Both the position numbers and the translations under genes were made by a program. A DNA stretch of 64,000 bases from a virus, in the IMG/VR virus record IMGVR_UViG_3300042898_002521, positions 23,549 through 87,548 of that record, one strand, 5' to 3'. The notes under the pieces were generated by a model. It searched no databases. It was not told where the DNA came from and worked only from the letters and a program-made list of their open reading frames with translations. Shown piece by piece: positions 33,451 to 42,737 of this stretch. How positions within the stretch are numbered: the first letter of the stretch is position 1; every line of letters begins with the position of its first letter.

Positions 33451-34768
33451 CGCGAGACTCCAACCTGGTAGCTGCTGCTCGAGAACGTACCCGTGTGTCA
33501 CTTGCAGTAGTTGCTTCTGACTTAGGGAGTTTTGCTCTCCATGTTGTTGCCTTATTAGTGACTGCAATATTTGGCAAAACTGCATTTGTTACAAGAGTAA
33601 ACCCATCATTAGCCGTTGCTTGTGACCCCGTTATTAATACGGACTTTGAATTTACTGAAACATTTTTTACTCCAGAAACTAAAATTCTTTCTGGAATATT
33701 GTTTGGCGCTTGTACAAGTCCGTCAGACCATACAGAAGCTGCTCCAATTGAGTCAGACCCAACTTCTAGAATAGTTGTATACCGTAATATATTAGGGCTA
33801 GTTTCAACTATGCGATGCGCAGCTGATAGAACTATCCAATAACCAGTGTAGTCTTTGCCAATACCACTTAAGTAAATAGGTTTATCTGGCCCTAACGTAG
33901 GAGTTCCTAAGACTTCAATTTTAGCCCTGTAAGGGAAACGGTTTCTTTGGTTGACCCCAATAGCTTCATAGTATGCTGCATCGTAGCCAGGGGCCACGGT
34001 ATCCACAGAATAGCTATCAAATAATTCAGTTCTGTATACTTCTCTTAAAGTATCTAATCTAGTGTCTGTTACTAAATTTAAATTAGTATTTTTTGGGTCA
34101 ACGCCGCCAATTTGAGTTGCGGACTTATAGGCATCTAAATACCGTACAGACTCACCAAGAGTTAAATTAAAAGAATATAAAGTAGAGCCTGCTGGGTTAT
34201 TAGCTTCTCGCATAATAAAAGATTTAGCATTTTTTCTTTGGTACGTATACTCGCTAGTTAATCCTTGAAAAAATATTGAGGTGTTTTGAATACGAAACGT
34301 GTACCCACATTGTTTAGCTAGTCTAGTTATTAATTGGAGTTCAGTTTGACCAGCCTGCACAATTTGCTCGTAAACTCTGGGATGTGGTTCTACAATAGCT
34401 TGTAAAGAATACTCCTGTGCTATTTGCTCTACTACTTGGGACGCGGTTACATTAGTAAATACTCGTTGCCTCGCTTGTTTTAACTTATAAGATGCCCCAA
34501 TTAAAGTCATTTTTACAAACGCTTTTCCAGGAGTTATCTCAGGGTTAATGTCGTGGATGTACCCCACAAATTCCCGAAGCTCTTCTCGACCTTTAATTAC
34601 ACAACGAACTGGCTCACCTGGTCTGATGTTAGCGTACTTTACATCCCAATCCCTAAATTTAACAACGGCTACTTCATGTGCGTAACGCTCTTGATTTAGG
34701 GTAAACGAAAGTAACCGTTGAGGCGGAGTTTCTGCCAACGGAAATTCAATCGTAACGTAATTAAGCAT
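33440..34768 (-). CDS. Baseplate hub protein (gpD/gp27-like), 442 aa
   Basis: Beta-rich N-terminus of the late-control D/VgrG kind, RPGEPVRCVI and a segment TASQVVEQIAQEYSL...YEQIVQAGQTELQLITRLAKQCGYTFRIQNTSIFF that is the hallmark of gp27/gpD hub proteins. It forms the trimeric hub under the spike. The LysM gene is directly upstream with an eight-base overlap. Confidence 0.88.
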   Translation of the reverse strand: MLNYVTIEFPLAETPPQRLLSFTLNQERYAHEVAVVKFRDWDVKYANIRPGEPVRCVIKGREELREFVGYIHDINPEITPGKAFVKMTLIGASYKLKQARQRVFTNVTASQVVEQIAQEYSLQAIVEPHPRVYEQIVQAGQTELQLITRLAKQCGYTFRIQNTSIFFQGLTSEYTYQRKNAKSFIMREANNPAGSTLYSFNLTLGESVRYLDAYKSATQIGGVDPKNTNLNLVTDTRLDTLREVYRTELFDSYSVDTVAPGYDAAYYEAIGVNQRNRFPYRAKIEVLGTPTLGPDKPIYLSGIGKDYTGYWIVLSAAHRIVETSPNILRYTTILEVGSDSIGAASVWSDGLVQAPNNIPERILVSGVKNVSVNSKSVLITGSQATANDGFTLVTNAVLPNIAVTNKATTWRAKLPKSEATTASDTRVRSRAAATRLESRGVI

Positions 34769-35042
34769 TAGGTATTCTTAACTCAGTTCCTGCAGGTATA
34801 TTTATAAAATCCGTTACTTCGGGGTTGTACTCAGCAATAGCCCACCATAAATCTGGTCGGTTATAGTATTTATTTGATATCCCTTGTAGAGTTTCTCCTT
34901 CAATAAGTGTATGAAGGTTAAACGATATGTTAGTTAAAGAATCAAAAGAATAAAAAACAATAGGGTAGGTATTACCATTTTCGTCTTTTTTAAAGTAATC
35001 AACAATTGAGTTTTCATACCTAGAGCCTGATACAATAGCCAT
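34761..35042 (-). CDS. LysM-domain baseplate protein (gp53/gpX-like), 93 aa
   Basis: The C-terminal half (TLIEGETLQGISNKYYNRPDLWWAIAEYNP...IPAGTELRIP) is a LysM fold in the form that sits in contractile-tail hubs. It connects hub and wedge during assembly. One-base overlap with the gene upstream. Confidence 0.88.
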   Translation of the reverse strand: MAIVSGSRYENSIVDYFKKDENGNTYPIVFYSFDSLTNISFNLHTLIEGETLQGISNKYYNRPDLWWAIAEYNPEVTDFINIPAGTELRIPNA

Positions 35043-36076
35043 TATTTTGTCGCCAATCCTGCAGTAGCCATTAAGTTGAACTGAAGGGATACATCAGTTC
35101 TAATTGGAACCATGCTTCTATTAAAAGCTATATGGCTTACCGAAATGTTATTTACATAACCTAAGTAACTCAAAGGCCCAATATCTACACGAAGAAGGGT
35201 AGGGCTTAGGAAACCAATATCAGAGCTGTCACGCCCAGTAGCTTGGTTTGTCCAACCAGGACCATTAATAGCTTTATATAAGTACTCAATGTCGGCTATA
35301 GTTCCAAGTTTTCTAAGTTCTTTTATTTTATTTTTAAAATAATCCTGGTAAGAGCCAGTAGTATCAAACGTTCCCGCTAAATCGTAGTATTGTTTATCTG
35401 CAAATTTTTTTGCAATTTGATCTTCACTTGGATTTGCAGCTCCAGGGGCAATACCTTGAATACAAGCAAAGTCATTAGTCCTATCTAGACGAATTGTAAA
35501 TGCAAGCGCCTCACCACTTGGAAATGCCCCAGCAACATCAACAAACTTATCAGCAAACGTGGGGGTAATGTCAAGGTTTACAGCAACTGAGGTGGTAATT
35601 GTGTCAGGGTTCCATAGAAACTGAAATCCGTATCTAGGGTCTTTTTTATTGGTTCCGTTATTATTACCAGTTGAAGTAGCGTATGTATTACCAGGTCGGG
35701 CATACCAATAAATTCTTCCTCGCCTATACCTATCGGATACGCCAATGTTTAACTGTCGAACTTTTTGATTAACTACAGTATTGCCTATCATAGTTGACGG
35801 TTCAACGGGCATACTCCATTGGTGTGGAGGTAAGTTCCATTGATACCGATATAAAATGTTTGGAGTAGCACTCAACGTTGGAATAGCAGTAGCGAGAGGG
35901 GCTGAAGACAAAGCATCATCTATTTTACCTAGCAACTCATCTGTTGCGGATGTTCCAAGATTTACTGGATTAAAAGGTAAACTTTCTGTTACTACACTGT
36001 TGTTTTGTGCAATTTGCCTCGAAGAAGACGCGCTAGAGCTTGGTAGACTGCTGTTACCATTAGTAATATTTGCCAT
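35042..36076 (-). CDS. Putative baseplate/tube-end protein, 344 aa
   Basis: Lies between tape measure candidate and LysM hub gene, the place of tube-initiator proteins such as T4 gp48/gp54. Ser/Asn-rich N-terminus and a large mixed domain (RYGFQFLWNPDTITTSVAVNLDITPTF, VSHIAFNRSMVPIRTDVSLQF at the end). The last segment resembles the closing strands of contractile-system tube-cap proteins. No firm family match. Confidence 0.6.
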   Translation of the reverse strand: MANITNGNSSLPSSSASSSRQIAQNNSVVTESLPFNPVNLGTSATDELLGKIDDALSSAPLATAIPTLSATPNILYRYQWNLPPHQWSMPVEPSTMIGNTVVNQKVRQLNIGVSDRYRRGRIYWYARPGNTYATSTGNNNGTNKKDPRYGFQFLWNPDTITTSVAVNLDITPTFADKFVDVAGAFPSGEALAFTIRLDRTNDFACIQGIAPGAANPSEDQIAKKFADKQYYDLAGTFDTTGSYQDYFKNKIKELRKLGTIADIEYLYKAINGPGWTNQATGRDSSDIGFLSPTLLRVDIGPLSYLGYVNNISVSHIAFNRSMVPIRTDVSLQFNLMATAGLATK

Positions 36077-36084
36077 TGTGTCCT

Positions 36085-37623
36085 CTAACTCTTAGCCGTC
36101 ATAGCTTTGTAAATTGCATCCCCAAATGCATATGGATCGTCAGAACTGCTAGTAACATTAATTGTTATGCTGCCTGTGTATAAAGGTCCAGCTTTTGAAG
36201 CCATAGTTGCGCCTGTTGTACGTATACCAGTTGACTCAATGGCTTGGTCTGCAACACCAAAATTTCTGTTTTCTGCATCTTTTAAGACTGCAGCTAGTGC
36301 CGCACCGCCAAGAAAATGACTAGCGTTTCCAGCAGATAATGCGTCCGATAAAACTCCACCAGCTCCGCCTCGTATTCCCGCAAATGTTTCCATTACGGTA
36401 GCTAAATTTAATCCTTTTCTCATAGCTGTTCTCATTTTATCTTGCGCCCCAGCCGCTTTTCCTGTTCCATATTCGCTACCAAAAATATTAAACATTCCTT
36501 GAATTGCGTTATTTGCGCTAGTAAGCCCTTGAATAACAGGATTAGACAAGTTTTGTAACATTTGTAACTCTGAAGAACTTCTGTTACTTGTGGTCATTGC
36601 GCCTTGACTTAAAGCGCCACTTTCTTCAAGAGAACCTCTTTTAGGATATTTTTTGCTTGTATTTTTTGAAAAACCCATTCCTTTTGATTTTTGAATAAGT
36701 CCAGCAATAATTGTAGAACGAATATTAGGGTCTCCGCCAAAATATTGATTAATAATACTATCTAACGCATTACCAGACATAGCAGATATAGCAATGTCTC
36801 TTTCAGTAAGGGCCCCACCTCTAGCTAGTAATGTGTATAACTGGTCAATAATATTACTTAAATCATTCATACCAGTACCATCAGGAGTTCTAACTTGAAC
36901 GCCAAACATTCTTAACATGTTTACGTTAGACGCTTGGTTTAATCCAGCCATTACTCCAGCACCACCAGTAATTCCTATACCAGGAGTAAGGTTTGAGGCT
37001 AGTGCTGCGCCACCAAGAATTCCTGTGTATCCTGTGCCAGCTCTAAAATTTTTTAAACCAGGCATTAATCCCGATGAAGTTAAACTATTAATTGCGGTAG
37101 GGGCGTCTAGTGCACTAATTGCGGTACCCATACTTGAGGCTTGTTTTTGAATATTAAAGCCTTCTTTATTGGATATATTTCCGTTATTGTAAAATCTAAG
37201 CCTATTTGAAAGTTGCTCCAGATACACAGCTTCATTAGTGGTTGGACCTAGTGCGGCTCCAGCCATTCCAACATTAAGCGCATAGGACCCAACTTTTCCT
37301 AGCATGCCAAGGCTTTTTTGAAGTCCCGTACGATCGTCTGCCGATTTAAATCTTTCGGGAGTACTAGGTATTGTAGCGCTCGGTGCGGTACTTGTAGGTG
37401 CCCCGCCTGCAAATGAGGCAAACCCAGTAGAGCCAAAAGTTCCGCCAGGACCAGGTTTAGATGTGCTTACGTTGCCTTGGCTAGAGGAACCACCACCAGA
37501 AGAAGATGAGCCACCAGATATAGCCGCACCACCTCGTTCCAGGTGGTTTGCGGTTTTTTCAGCTTTAGATACGATACTATCTAAAATTTTATCGGTATTC
37601 TCTAAATCATCATTGAGTGCCAT
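36085..37623 (-). CDS. Candidate tape measure protein, 512 aa
   Basis: Placed after the tail assembly chaperone-like genes and before the baseplate, as tape measures are. N-terminal coiled coil, Gly/Ser linker (ISGGSSSSGGGSSSQ), then hydrophobic Gly/Ala-rich helices (LNVGMAGAALG, GILGGAALASNL). It is short for a tape measure and would predict a tail of roughly 75 nm by the usual 1.5 A per residue rule. AAAGGA site precedes the ATG. Confidence 0.65.
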   Translation of the reverse strand: MALNDDLENTDKILDSIVSKAEKTANHLERGGAAISGGSSSSGGGSSSQGNVSTSKPGPGGTFGSTGFASFAGGAPTSTAPSATIPSTPERFKSADDRTGLQKSLGMLGKVGSYALNVGMAGAALGPTTNEAVYLEQLSNRLRFYNNGNISNKEGFNIQKQASSMGTAISALDAPTAINSLTSSGLMPGLKNFRAGTGYTGILGGAALASNLTPGIGITGGAGVMAGLNQASNVNMLRMFGVQVRTPDGTGMNDLSNIIDQLYTLLARGGALTERDIAISAMSGNALDSIINQYFGGDPNIRSTIIAGLIQKSKGMGFSKNTSKKYPKRGSLEESGALSQGAMTTSNRSSSELQMLQNLSNPVIQGLTSANNAIQGMFNIFGSEYGTGKAAGAQDKMRTAMRKGLNLATVMETFAGIRGGAGGVLSDALSAGNASHFLGGAALAAVLKDAENRNFGVADQAIESTGIRTTGATMASKAGPLYTGSITINVTSSSDDPYAFGDAIYKAMTAKS

Positions 37624-37632
37624 GCTAATCCT

Positions 37633-37743
37633 TTATCTTCTGGCTCTTCTAAGCCAATTTTGCCTTTCCCTAAAAGAAAGAGAGCGCACATCGCTCATGC
37701 TCCAACCAGGAAATGCACGGATTAGTACTTCATAGGTGTCCAT
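37633..37743 (-). CDS. Second tail-assembly-chaperone-like frame (gp51/gpT-like), 36 aa
   Basis: A small frame between the gp26-like gene and tape measure. ATG at 37743 gives EVLIRAFPGWSMSDVRSLSF then RERQNWLRRARR, a pattern found in gp51-type chaperones (W-[ST]-x-x-[DE]-[IV]-x-x-[LM]-x-x-x-E-R-x-x-W-x-x-x-A). It has no clear ribosome site. The frame stays open back to within the last codons of the upstream gene (just past TAG at 37781-37783) and lies at +1 to it, so expression by a +1 or -2 frameshift is possible. Confidence 0.6.
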   Translation of the reverse strand: MDTYEVLIRAFPGWSMSDVRSLSFRERQNWLRRARR

Positions 37744-37765
37744 TAGGTATTCGTAGTCTTTATTA

Positions 37766-38563
37766 TTATAAGCGAAATAAGTCCGCTAGACTTAGTGATA
37801 ACGGAATTTCCGTACCACATGCCTTGCAAGCCTTACTCACCTCCCCAAGGCGTGGGCCTGGGTTTCTTTTGTATATTTCATTTGCAAGAAGTTCTCGGTC
37901 AGCCATTCCCAGTCCTAGAGCAGTACTTCTACCCATTGAAGGCTCACCGTCTATAGAGATTAAACATCCTGATAGCAGCGCAGTAACAAGTTCTGGAAAA
38001 GCGCCGTTTTCAATTTCTAGTAGGCGTTTTGTTGTTACGCCATTAGGCATTCCAACTTTAAATTCGCCAGCTTTTCCTTTTACGGTAAACACTCGATCAT
38101 TAATTGGGTTTTCTAGAAATTCAGTTTTTAAATCTGTTTCTAAATCAAACTCAATATCTTGAAGTTCTCCGCAAGTGCAGGTTACTTTAAATGGAACAGT
38201 GCTGCCAAAAGTAGCAATCCTAATACCTACAAGAATAGATTCTCTATCCCCAGCTAATAAAGTATCTAAATCTTGTTTTGTAGGAGGCTCGTCCCCTAAC
38301 AATACAAGGCCTTGTTTAAAGATAACTTCTAGCGCACGACCTACAGAAAGTGTTGAGGCAATAAGTTCCTCATCAGCCCCAGTAAGTTCACGAATAGTAG
38401 CAGATTTAATTAATATTCCCTCGTTATTAATTAAACCCCCAGGTAAAAATACCTCATTACTAATTGGCATTTGAGTAGTAATAGGCTCTAGGTCACTAGA
38501 CTCGTCCATAAACTGCTTAGCAAGTTCATTAATTTTATCTGGGTTGGTAATTGTTTGTTCCAT
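37766..38563 (-). CDS. T4 gp26-like baseplate assembly/tail chaperone protein, 265 aa
   Basis: Contains a zinc site spread over CTCGELQDIEFDL and CKACGTEIPLSLADLF at the C-terminus, and GMPNGVTTKRLLEIENG in the middle, a layout I associate with the T4_baseplate (gp26) family. It lies between tube and tape measure. In tailed phages, genes here are chaperones for the tape measure. AAGGAG site. Confidence 0.7.
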   Translation of the reverse strand: MEQTITNPDKINELAKQFMDESSDLEPITTQMPISNEVFLPGGLINNEGILIKSATIRELTGADEELIASTLSVGRALEVIFKQGLVLLGDEPPTKQDLDTLLAGDRESILVGIRIATFGSTVPFKVTCTCGELQDIEFDLETDLKTEFLENPINDRVFTVKGKAGEFKVGMPNGVTTKRLLEIENGAFPELVTALLSGCLISIDGEPSMGRSTALGLGMADRELLANEIYKRNPGPRLGEVSKACKACGTEIPLSLSLADLFRL

Positions 38564-38601
38564 TAGTGCTCCTTATTTAACTCGAAATAGTCTATCGTAG
38601 T

Positions 38602-39225
38602 TTAAGCAAACCCAGCTGGTTTGTAGTTTCCAGTAGCAGCAGTTCCATCTGCGTTAAGCATTGCTACAGATAAACCTTCGTGAACTAATGTCATTTGCTC
38701 AAACATAAGCTCGTTAGCACCAGCGTTTAGATCAGAAAACGCTAGGCTAGTAATCCAAGCATTGTGTAGGTAAAATCCAATTCTTGGAATGTTGGTGGAA
38801 GTCCCAGCATTTGGGTGGTCCATAGCTTCAATAGTTACTTTACAACGGAAGTTGTTAGCGTTACTGGTAGTACCTACAGCCAGTCCTTCTCCCGATGCTG
38901 CGGCAAATAAGCCTCTCATCCAAGTAATAGCACTATCATTTCCGTACAAAGCTCCACGGCTAAACGTTACAGGCGAGAATGTAGCCATGCCAGGAACCTG
39001 GTGCATAGTAGTGTTGTACCCACCCTCACGGTACGTGATAGGAGCTACCGTAGTATTAAGACCAGATACAGAGTTAAACCCGCCACTAAAGCTAGTAATA
39101 GCGGAACTAAATGCGGTTCCACCAGCAATGTTAAATTTAGCGCGGAATCTAAATGCACGCATTGGGTCAGTTTGAATGGTAGAACGTGAGTCAATCACAT
39201 TCAGATTTTTAGTTGTTTCTGACAT
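38602..39225 (-). CDS. Tail tube protein, gp19 family, 207 aa
   Basis: DPMRAFRFRAKFNIAG at the start and FSGGFNSVSGLNTTV...YREGGYNTTMHQVPGMATFSPVTFSRG match the gp19/Hcp-like fold of contractile tail tubes; the segment AWITSLAFSDLNAGANELMFEQMTLVHEGL closes it. It stacks as hexamers to form the inner tube and lies directly after the sheath gene. Strong AAGGAG. Confidence 0.92.
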   Translation of the reverse strand: MSETTKNLNVIDSRSTIQTDPMRAFRFRAKFNIAGGTAFSSAITSFSGGFNSVSGLNTTVAPITYREGGYNTTMHQVPGMATFSPVTFSRGALYGNDSAITWMRGLFAAASGEGLAVGTTSNANNFRCKVTIEAMDHPNAGTSTNIPRIGFYLHNAWITSLAFSDLNAGANELMFEQMTLVHEGLSVAMLNADGTAATGNYKPAGFA

Positions 39226-39239
39226 GTTGTGTTGTCTCC

Positions 39240-41264
39240 TTAAATAGAGGTAGTAACGGTGGCTCCACCGTCAATCTGACCAAGTTTAATAATTACGAAT
39301 TCAGCTGGGCGAAGCAACGCTACGCCTACCTCAATTCTGAGTTCTCCAGCAGCAATTACTTGTGAGGTATTAATAGTTGCATCACATTTAACGTAAAACG
39401 CTTCAGATTCTGTAGAACCAAATAAGCCACCATCGTTCCAGAAGTCTGAAAGAATTCCTCTTACAGTTCCAGTTACAGTGTTCCACAATGTAGCGTTGTT
39501 AGGCTCAAATACTGCAAATGCAGTGGAGTTTTTAAGGGTGTTTGACAAGTAGTTCAAAGTACGACGCACTGGAACATACTTATCTGAGTACAAGCTGCTA
39601 AGAGTTCTAGCTCCCATTACACAAATTCCTGAACCTGGTACAAAACGAATAACGTTTAAGTTGCTTGTACTTCCGCTAATTAAATCAAACTCTTCGCTAG
39701 TTAGCGCGGGTACAGAGACCGCTGAACGAACCAATGCATTTGAACCCGCAGGAGCTTTAAACACGCCTCTAGCTGCGTCTGTGGACGCGTAAAGAGCAGC
39801 TACAGCGCCTCCAGGACCGACAGTCTTGGTAGCACCAGTTGTAGATGCTGGATCAGCAATTACAATGTACGGGTAGTAGGCAGCACCATAATTCAAGTTA
39901 TTTGTGTAAGAACCGATTCCAACATCAGCTGTGGTGCTTAATACATTAGCTACCGTATCGTTTTTAGCATCAATTACTACAAATGAATCTCCGCGGGTTG
40001 CCGCGTAGCTTAATAACCCGTTAATTGTTGCCGTAGTGCTAACATTTGGGTAGTTTAAAATAAGTGGAGAAGAAACAGCGTCTAATCTAGCAAGTACTTG
40101 AGAAGATAAAGTAGGCGCAGTTGAACCGTCAGAACCAGCAACTCCTGCAAGAGTAACAACGGTTGTACCTGTTTTTCCAAGTTTTGCAGCAGACAAAGTT
40201 GCTGTACTAAAACTTGCGGTATTCCAAACAAACGAACCGTCTACTCCGCTAATATTTGCAGACGTAGTTGCAGTTCCCCAGTAGCCAGTAAATGCTGGAA
40301 GGTCGTACCGTCCAGTAGTAGCCGCTGCATTATCTGATACCGTAATCCAATTAGAGTTGCTTCCAATAATATTTACAAAATAACGAGCGTTTGTTGAATC
40401 CATGCTTAAACTAGTAAACCGCTCAACCCTGTTAGTGGCGGTAAGTTCAGTAGATGTAGTAGCAGTAGTGCTGTAATAAACTGATAAATTAAATAAGTTT
40501 TCAGTGCTGTCTGGCTCAACACCAACCCAGATAGATTTATTATCCGAACCGTTGCCTGCCCAGGCTCCGTGATCTTTTGCTGTTGCGGTAAGCGTAGCTA
40601 CAGAGCTAGGCGCTCCACCACTAACAGTTACACCAGTAGTCTGTGAAACAGCTGTAACTGGAGATGCATTTTTCCATGCAACAGAAAGCCCAGCACCGCT
40701 TGACTCAACAGCAGAAACTACCCAAGTAGAGCTATTTAAGAAAGTGTAGTTTGTAGCAGTAACACCAGCAAAATTAACCAGTCTACCCGCTTCAAAAGAA
40801 GCAAAAGGAGTACCACTAGTAGCAGTAATAGTTAGTTTATTACTAGCGATATTTGTAGTTCCGTCAAAAGACCACGCTACAGCTTGTACGGTTTGAGAGT
40901 TACTATTACGAAGCACGGCAGTCGCTTTTACAGCGTCGGTATTAACAGCGCGTACAATGTAAGCTTGCCCACCACCATTATCAAAGAATGTTTTTACAGC
41001 ATACTTTAAGTCTTCTGCACTTGTTCCAACGTTAGCTCCGCTAAACGTGTTTACAACATTATCAAAACTAAACTGACGGGTAAAATCAGAAAAATTTGTA
41101 ACTAAAGTAGGGGTAGCAAGAACTGCGCCACTTACAACCGCAGTTGGTCCGCGATCTGCAACGCCAATAAAGGCAGCAACTGAAGACGCTTCAGTTTGAA
41201 CCACGGGCAAATTAGGCGTAAGAGTCTCTTCAACGTACACACCAGGCTTATTATAAGTAGCCAT
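39240..41264 (-). CDS. Tail sheath protein, 674 aa
   Basis: KPGVYVEETLTPNLPV...AAFIGVADRGP is the sheath N-terminus that links neighbouring subunits, and the C-terminal part with SLYSDKYVPVRRTLNYLSNTLKNSTAFAVFEPN, ILSDFWNDGGLFGST and GELRIEVGVALLRPAEFVIIKLGQ is the conserved sheath core. The middle (about 120-430) is a large beta insertion on the outside. It contracts to drive the tube through the host envelope. Confidence 0.95.
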   Translation of the reverse strand: MATYNKPGVYVEETLTPNLPVVQTEASSVAAFIGVADRGPTAVVSGAVLATPTLVTNFSDFTRQFSFDNVVNTFSGANVGTSAEDLKYAVKTFFDNGGGQAYIVRAVNTDAVKATAVLRNSNSQTVQAVAWSFDGTTNIASNKLTITATSGTPFASFEAGRLVNFAGVTATNYTFLNSSTWVVSAVESSGAGLSVAWKNASPVTAVSQTTGVTVSGGAPSSVATLTATAKDHGAWAGNGSDNKSIWVGVEPDSTENLFNLSVYYSTTATTSTELTATNRVERFTSLSMDSTNARYFVNIIGSNSNWITVSDNAAATTGRYDLPAFTGYWGTATTSANISGVDGSFVWNTASFSTATLSAAKLGKTGTTVVTLAGVAGSDGSTAPTLSSQVLARLDAVSSPLILNYPNVSTTATINGLLSYAATRGDSFVVIDAKNDTVANVLSTTADVGIGSYTNNLNYGAAYYPYIVIADPASTTGATKTVGPGGAVAALYASTDAARGVFKAPAGSNALVRSAVSVPALTSEEFDLISGSTSNLNVIRFVPGSGICVMGARTLSSLYSDKYVPVRRTLNYLSNTLKNSTAFAVFEPNNATLWNTVTGTVRGILSDFWNDGGLFGSTESEAFYVKCDATINTSQVIAAGELRIEVGVALLRPAEFVIIKLGQIDGGATVTTSI

Positions 41265-41294
41265 TATCTCTCCTTAAAAGGGTTAATTAAATTT

Positions 41295-41930
41295 TTAGAC
41301 CGTATATTTATCATCGGGGACCGTTGCTTCGACCCAACCACTTGAGTTTTTATTTATACTTACAGTGTCTACGTCTGGTATAGCGGTTGCCGCACCAGCT
41401 GGGGTCATTTCACTTACTACGCGAACTGTATAGACATTTCGCAGAAGTCGCTTATTACCATTTTCTCCCGTAGCAGCGTCTGCTTTTACGACGCCTTCTA
41501 GGAACATATGACGGTAAGCGGTTTCTGTAGCCACGTCGTTGGGGACAGCTAGCCGACCTCTAAGACCTGGAAACTTTTGGTTTAACTGAAAAATTATAGC
41601 GCGATCGTGCCTAGGATGGCGGGCATACGAGGTTACTTGATAAATTAAATCGTAAGCTACAGGAATTTCGTACTCATAAAATTGCCCGTTTTGAACGGCT
41701 ACAGTGCCTTGTCGGTCACTATCCACTACCCATCCAGAAGTTTGACGTTCTGGAGCTTGTCTTACATTAAGCAAATCAATAGTAATAAAAGGGTAATTTT
41801 GGGTTCTAACTTCTACATCAGGGTAACCAAACCAGACACCTACTGAGCGGTTATTGTTTTTTTCGTCAGATACAGTAATGCCTGATAGATGTGTTTTTAA
41901 AGCGGAATCTTCAGCTAAAACAAAAGTCAT
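41295..41930 (-). CDS. Probable tail terminator/completion protein, 211 aa
   Basis: Located just upstream of sheath and tube. The core YPFITIDLLNVRQAPER, YEYEIPVAYDLIYQVTSYARHPRHDRAIIFQLNQKFP has the strand-helix order of tail terminators (gp3/gpU-like). The end of the protein is extended. Overlaps the connector gene upstream. Identification is by order and pattern. Confidence 0.6.
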   Translation of the reverse strand: MTFVLAEDSALKTHLSGITVSDEKNNNRSVGVWFGYPDVEVRTQNYPFITIDLLNVRQAPERQTSGWVVDSDRQGTVAVQNGQFYEYEIPVAYDLIYQVTSYARHPRHDRAIIFQLNQKFPGLRGRLAVPNDVATETAYRHMFLEGVVKADAATGENGNKRLLRNVYTVRVVSEMTPAGAATAIPDVDTVSINKNSSGWVEATVPDDKYTV

Positions 41931-42241
41931 TTGATCACCTTTGCCGCAGTAAAGAAGTCAGATACTCCTTTATACACAGCCTTACTAATATCTTCTTTAG
42001 AGTCGTAAGAAAGGTCTCTTAGTACAGGTTTAGGAGGTTGGCGCTCAAATCCGTACTCTAAGTTAAAAGCTTGTTCTTTTAATTCTTCTGGAATTTGAAT
42101 TTCTAAATTTTCAGAAACAACAATGCTATCAGCAACTTTTGGGTCCCAGCCCTTAGTCTTTGCTGCAGAACGCACGTTTTTAGTAAAGTCTGCTGCTAGG
42201 GTTTTTAAAGAGTTTTTAATATATTCTTCGGCGGATGCCAT
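41927..42241 (-). CDS. Putative head-tail connector protein, 104 aa
   Basis: Helical N-terminus (KNSLKTLAADFTKNVRSAAKTKG) followed by strands and PEELKEQAFNLEYGFERQPPKPVLRD, reminiscent of HK97-gp10-type completion proteins, which end with 'EYG...PP.P.lR'. Its place before the tail terminator agrees. Confidence 0.6.
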   Translation of the reverse strand: MASAEEYIKNSLKTLAADFTKNVRSAAKTKGWDPKVADSIVVSENLEIQIPEELKEQAFNLEYGFERQPPKPVLRDLSYDSKEDISKAVYKGVSDFFTAAKVIK

Positions 42242-42366
42242 TATCCGTTCCGCCTCAAGTAATACCCAAAAAGAAATCCAGCTAACTGTCCTGCGTATGG
42301 ATCAGAGAACAGAGCACCATGCAAAAAGTCATAGTTAGAAGGCTCTGACATTCTATTGTTAGCCAT
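42241..42366 (-). CDS. Hypothetical protein, 41 aa
   Basis: ATG at 42366 with AGGAG ten bases upstream; the stop overlaps the next ATG (TAATG). Residues 14-38 (DFLHGALFSDPYAGQLAGFLFGYYLRR) are moderately hydrophobic and may form a short amphipathic helix. In a run of virion connector genes, so perhaps a minor structural protein. Confidence 0.55.
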   Translation of the reverse strand: MANNRMSEPSNYDFLHGALFSDPYAGQLAGFLFGYYLRRNG

Positions 42367-42445
42367 TTTTCAAAATCTCCTAGGAGGAGTAGCAGGGTAT
42401 TAGCAAGAGTTCTTTTTAGTTCCTGCAGTGGAACTATTACAAGGA

Positions 42446-42473
42446 TAAATGAAAAAGCGGGCTTTCGCCCGCT
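42446..42473 (-). terminator. Rho-independent terminator
   Basis: AGCGGGC (42456-42462) and GCCCGCT (42467-42473) form a 7-bp stem with a 4-base loop; the minus strand continues TTTTTCATTT. It follows the stop of the zinc-ribbon gene by ten bases. A second inverted repeat AGTTCC/GGAACT (42418-42435) lies between it and the next gene. Confidence 0.82.
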
Positions 42474-42482
42474 AAATCAATC

Positions 42483-42737
42483 TTAGTTATACTCAACTTC
42501 TTTTGAGTTACAGGTCCTACACGGCCTTTTGTCCAAGTCTGGCTTAGGAAAAGTAGAGTCCGCTTTATGGTAAGACTGCATCTTATCCCGACCGCAACCA
42601 CCGCAGGAAGCCTTTACGTAGTCTTTACTGCAACTATCGTCTGTGCACTTGCCAAAGCTATTCCGTCTTTTACTACAAGATGGGCAGCTAGAATTACGGT
42701 AGGGGTTGGTATCGAAATAGCCTTCTGTTTTAGCCAT
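42483..42737 (-). CDS. Small multi-zinc-ribbon protein, 84 aa
   Basis: Ten cysteines in 84 residues, arranged as CPSC, CTDDSC, CGGC and CRTC, enough for two zinc sites. Basic and polar outside these. Among late genes, so it may be a virion or host-takeover protein. Overlaps the next gene by one base. Confidence 0.65.
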   Translation of the reverse strand: MAKTEGYFDTNPYRNSSCPSCSKRRNSFGKCTDDSCSKDYVKASCGGCGRDKMQSYHKADSTFPKPDLDKRPCRTCNSKEVEYN

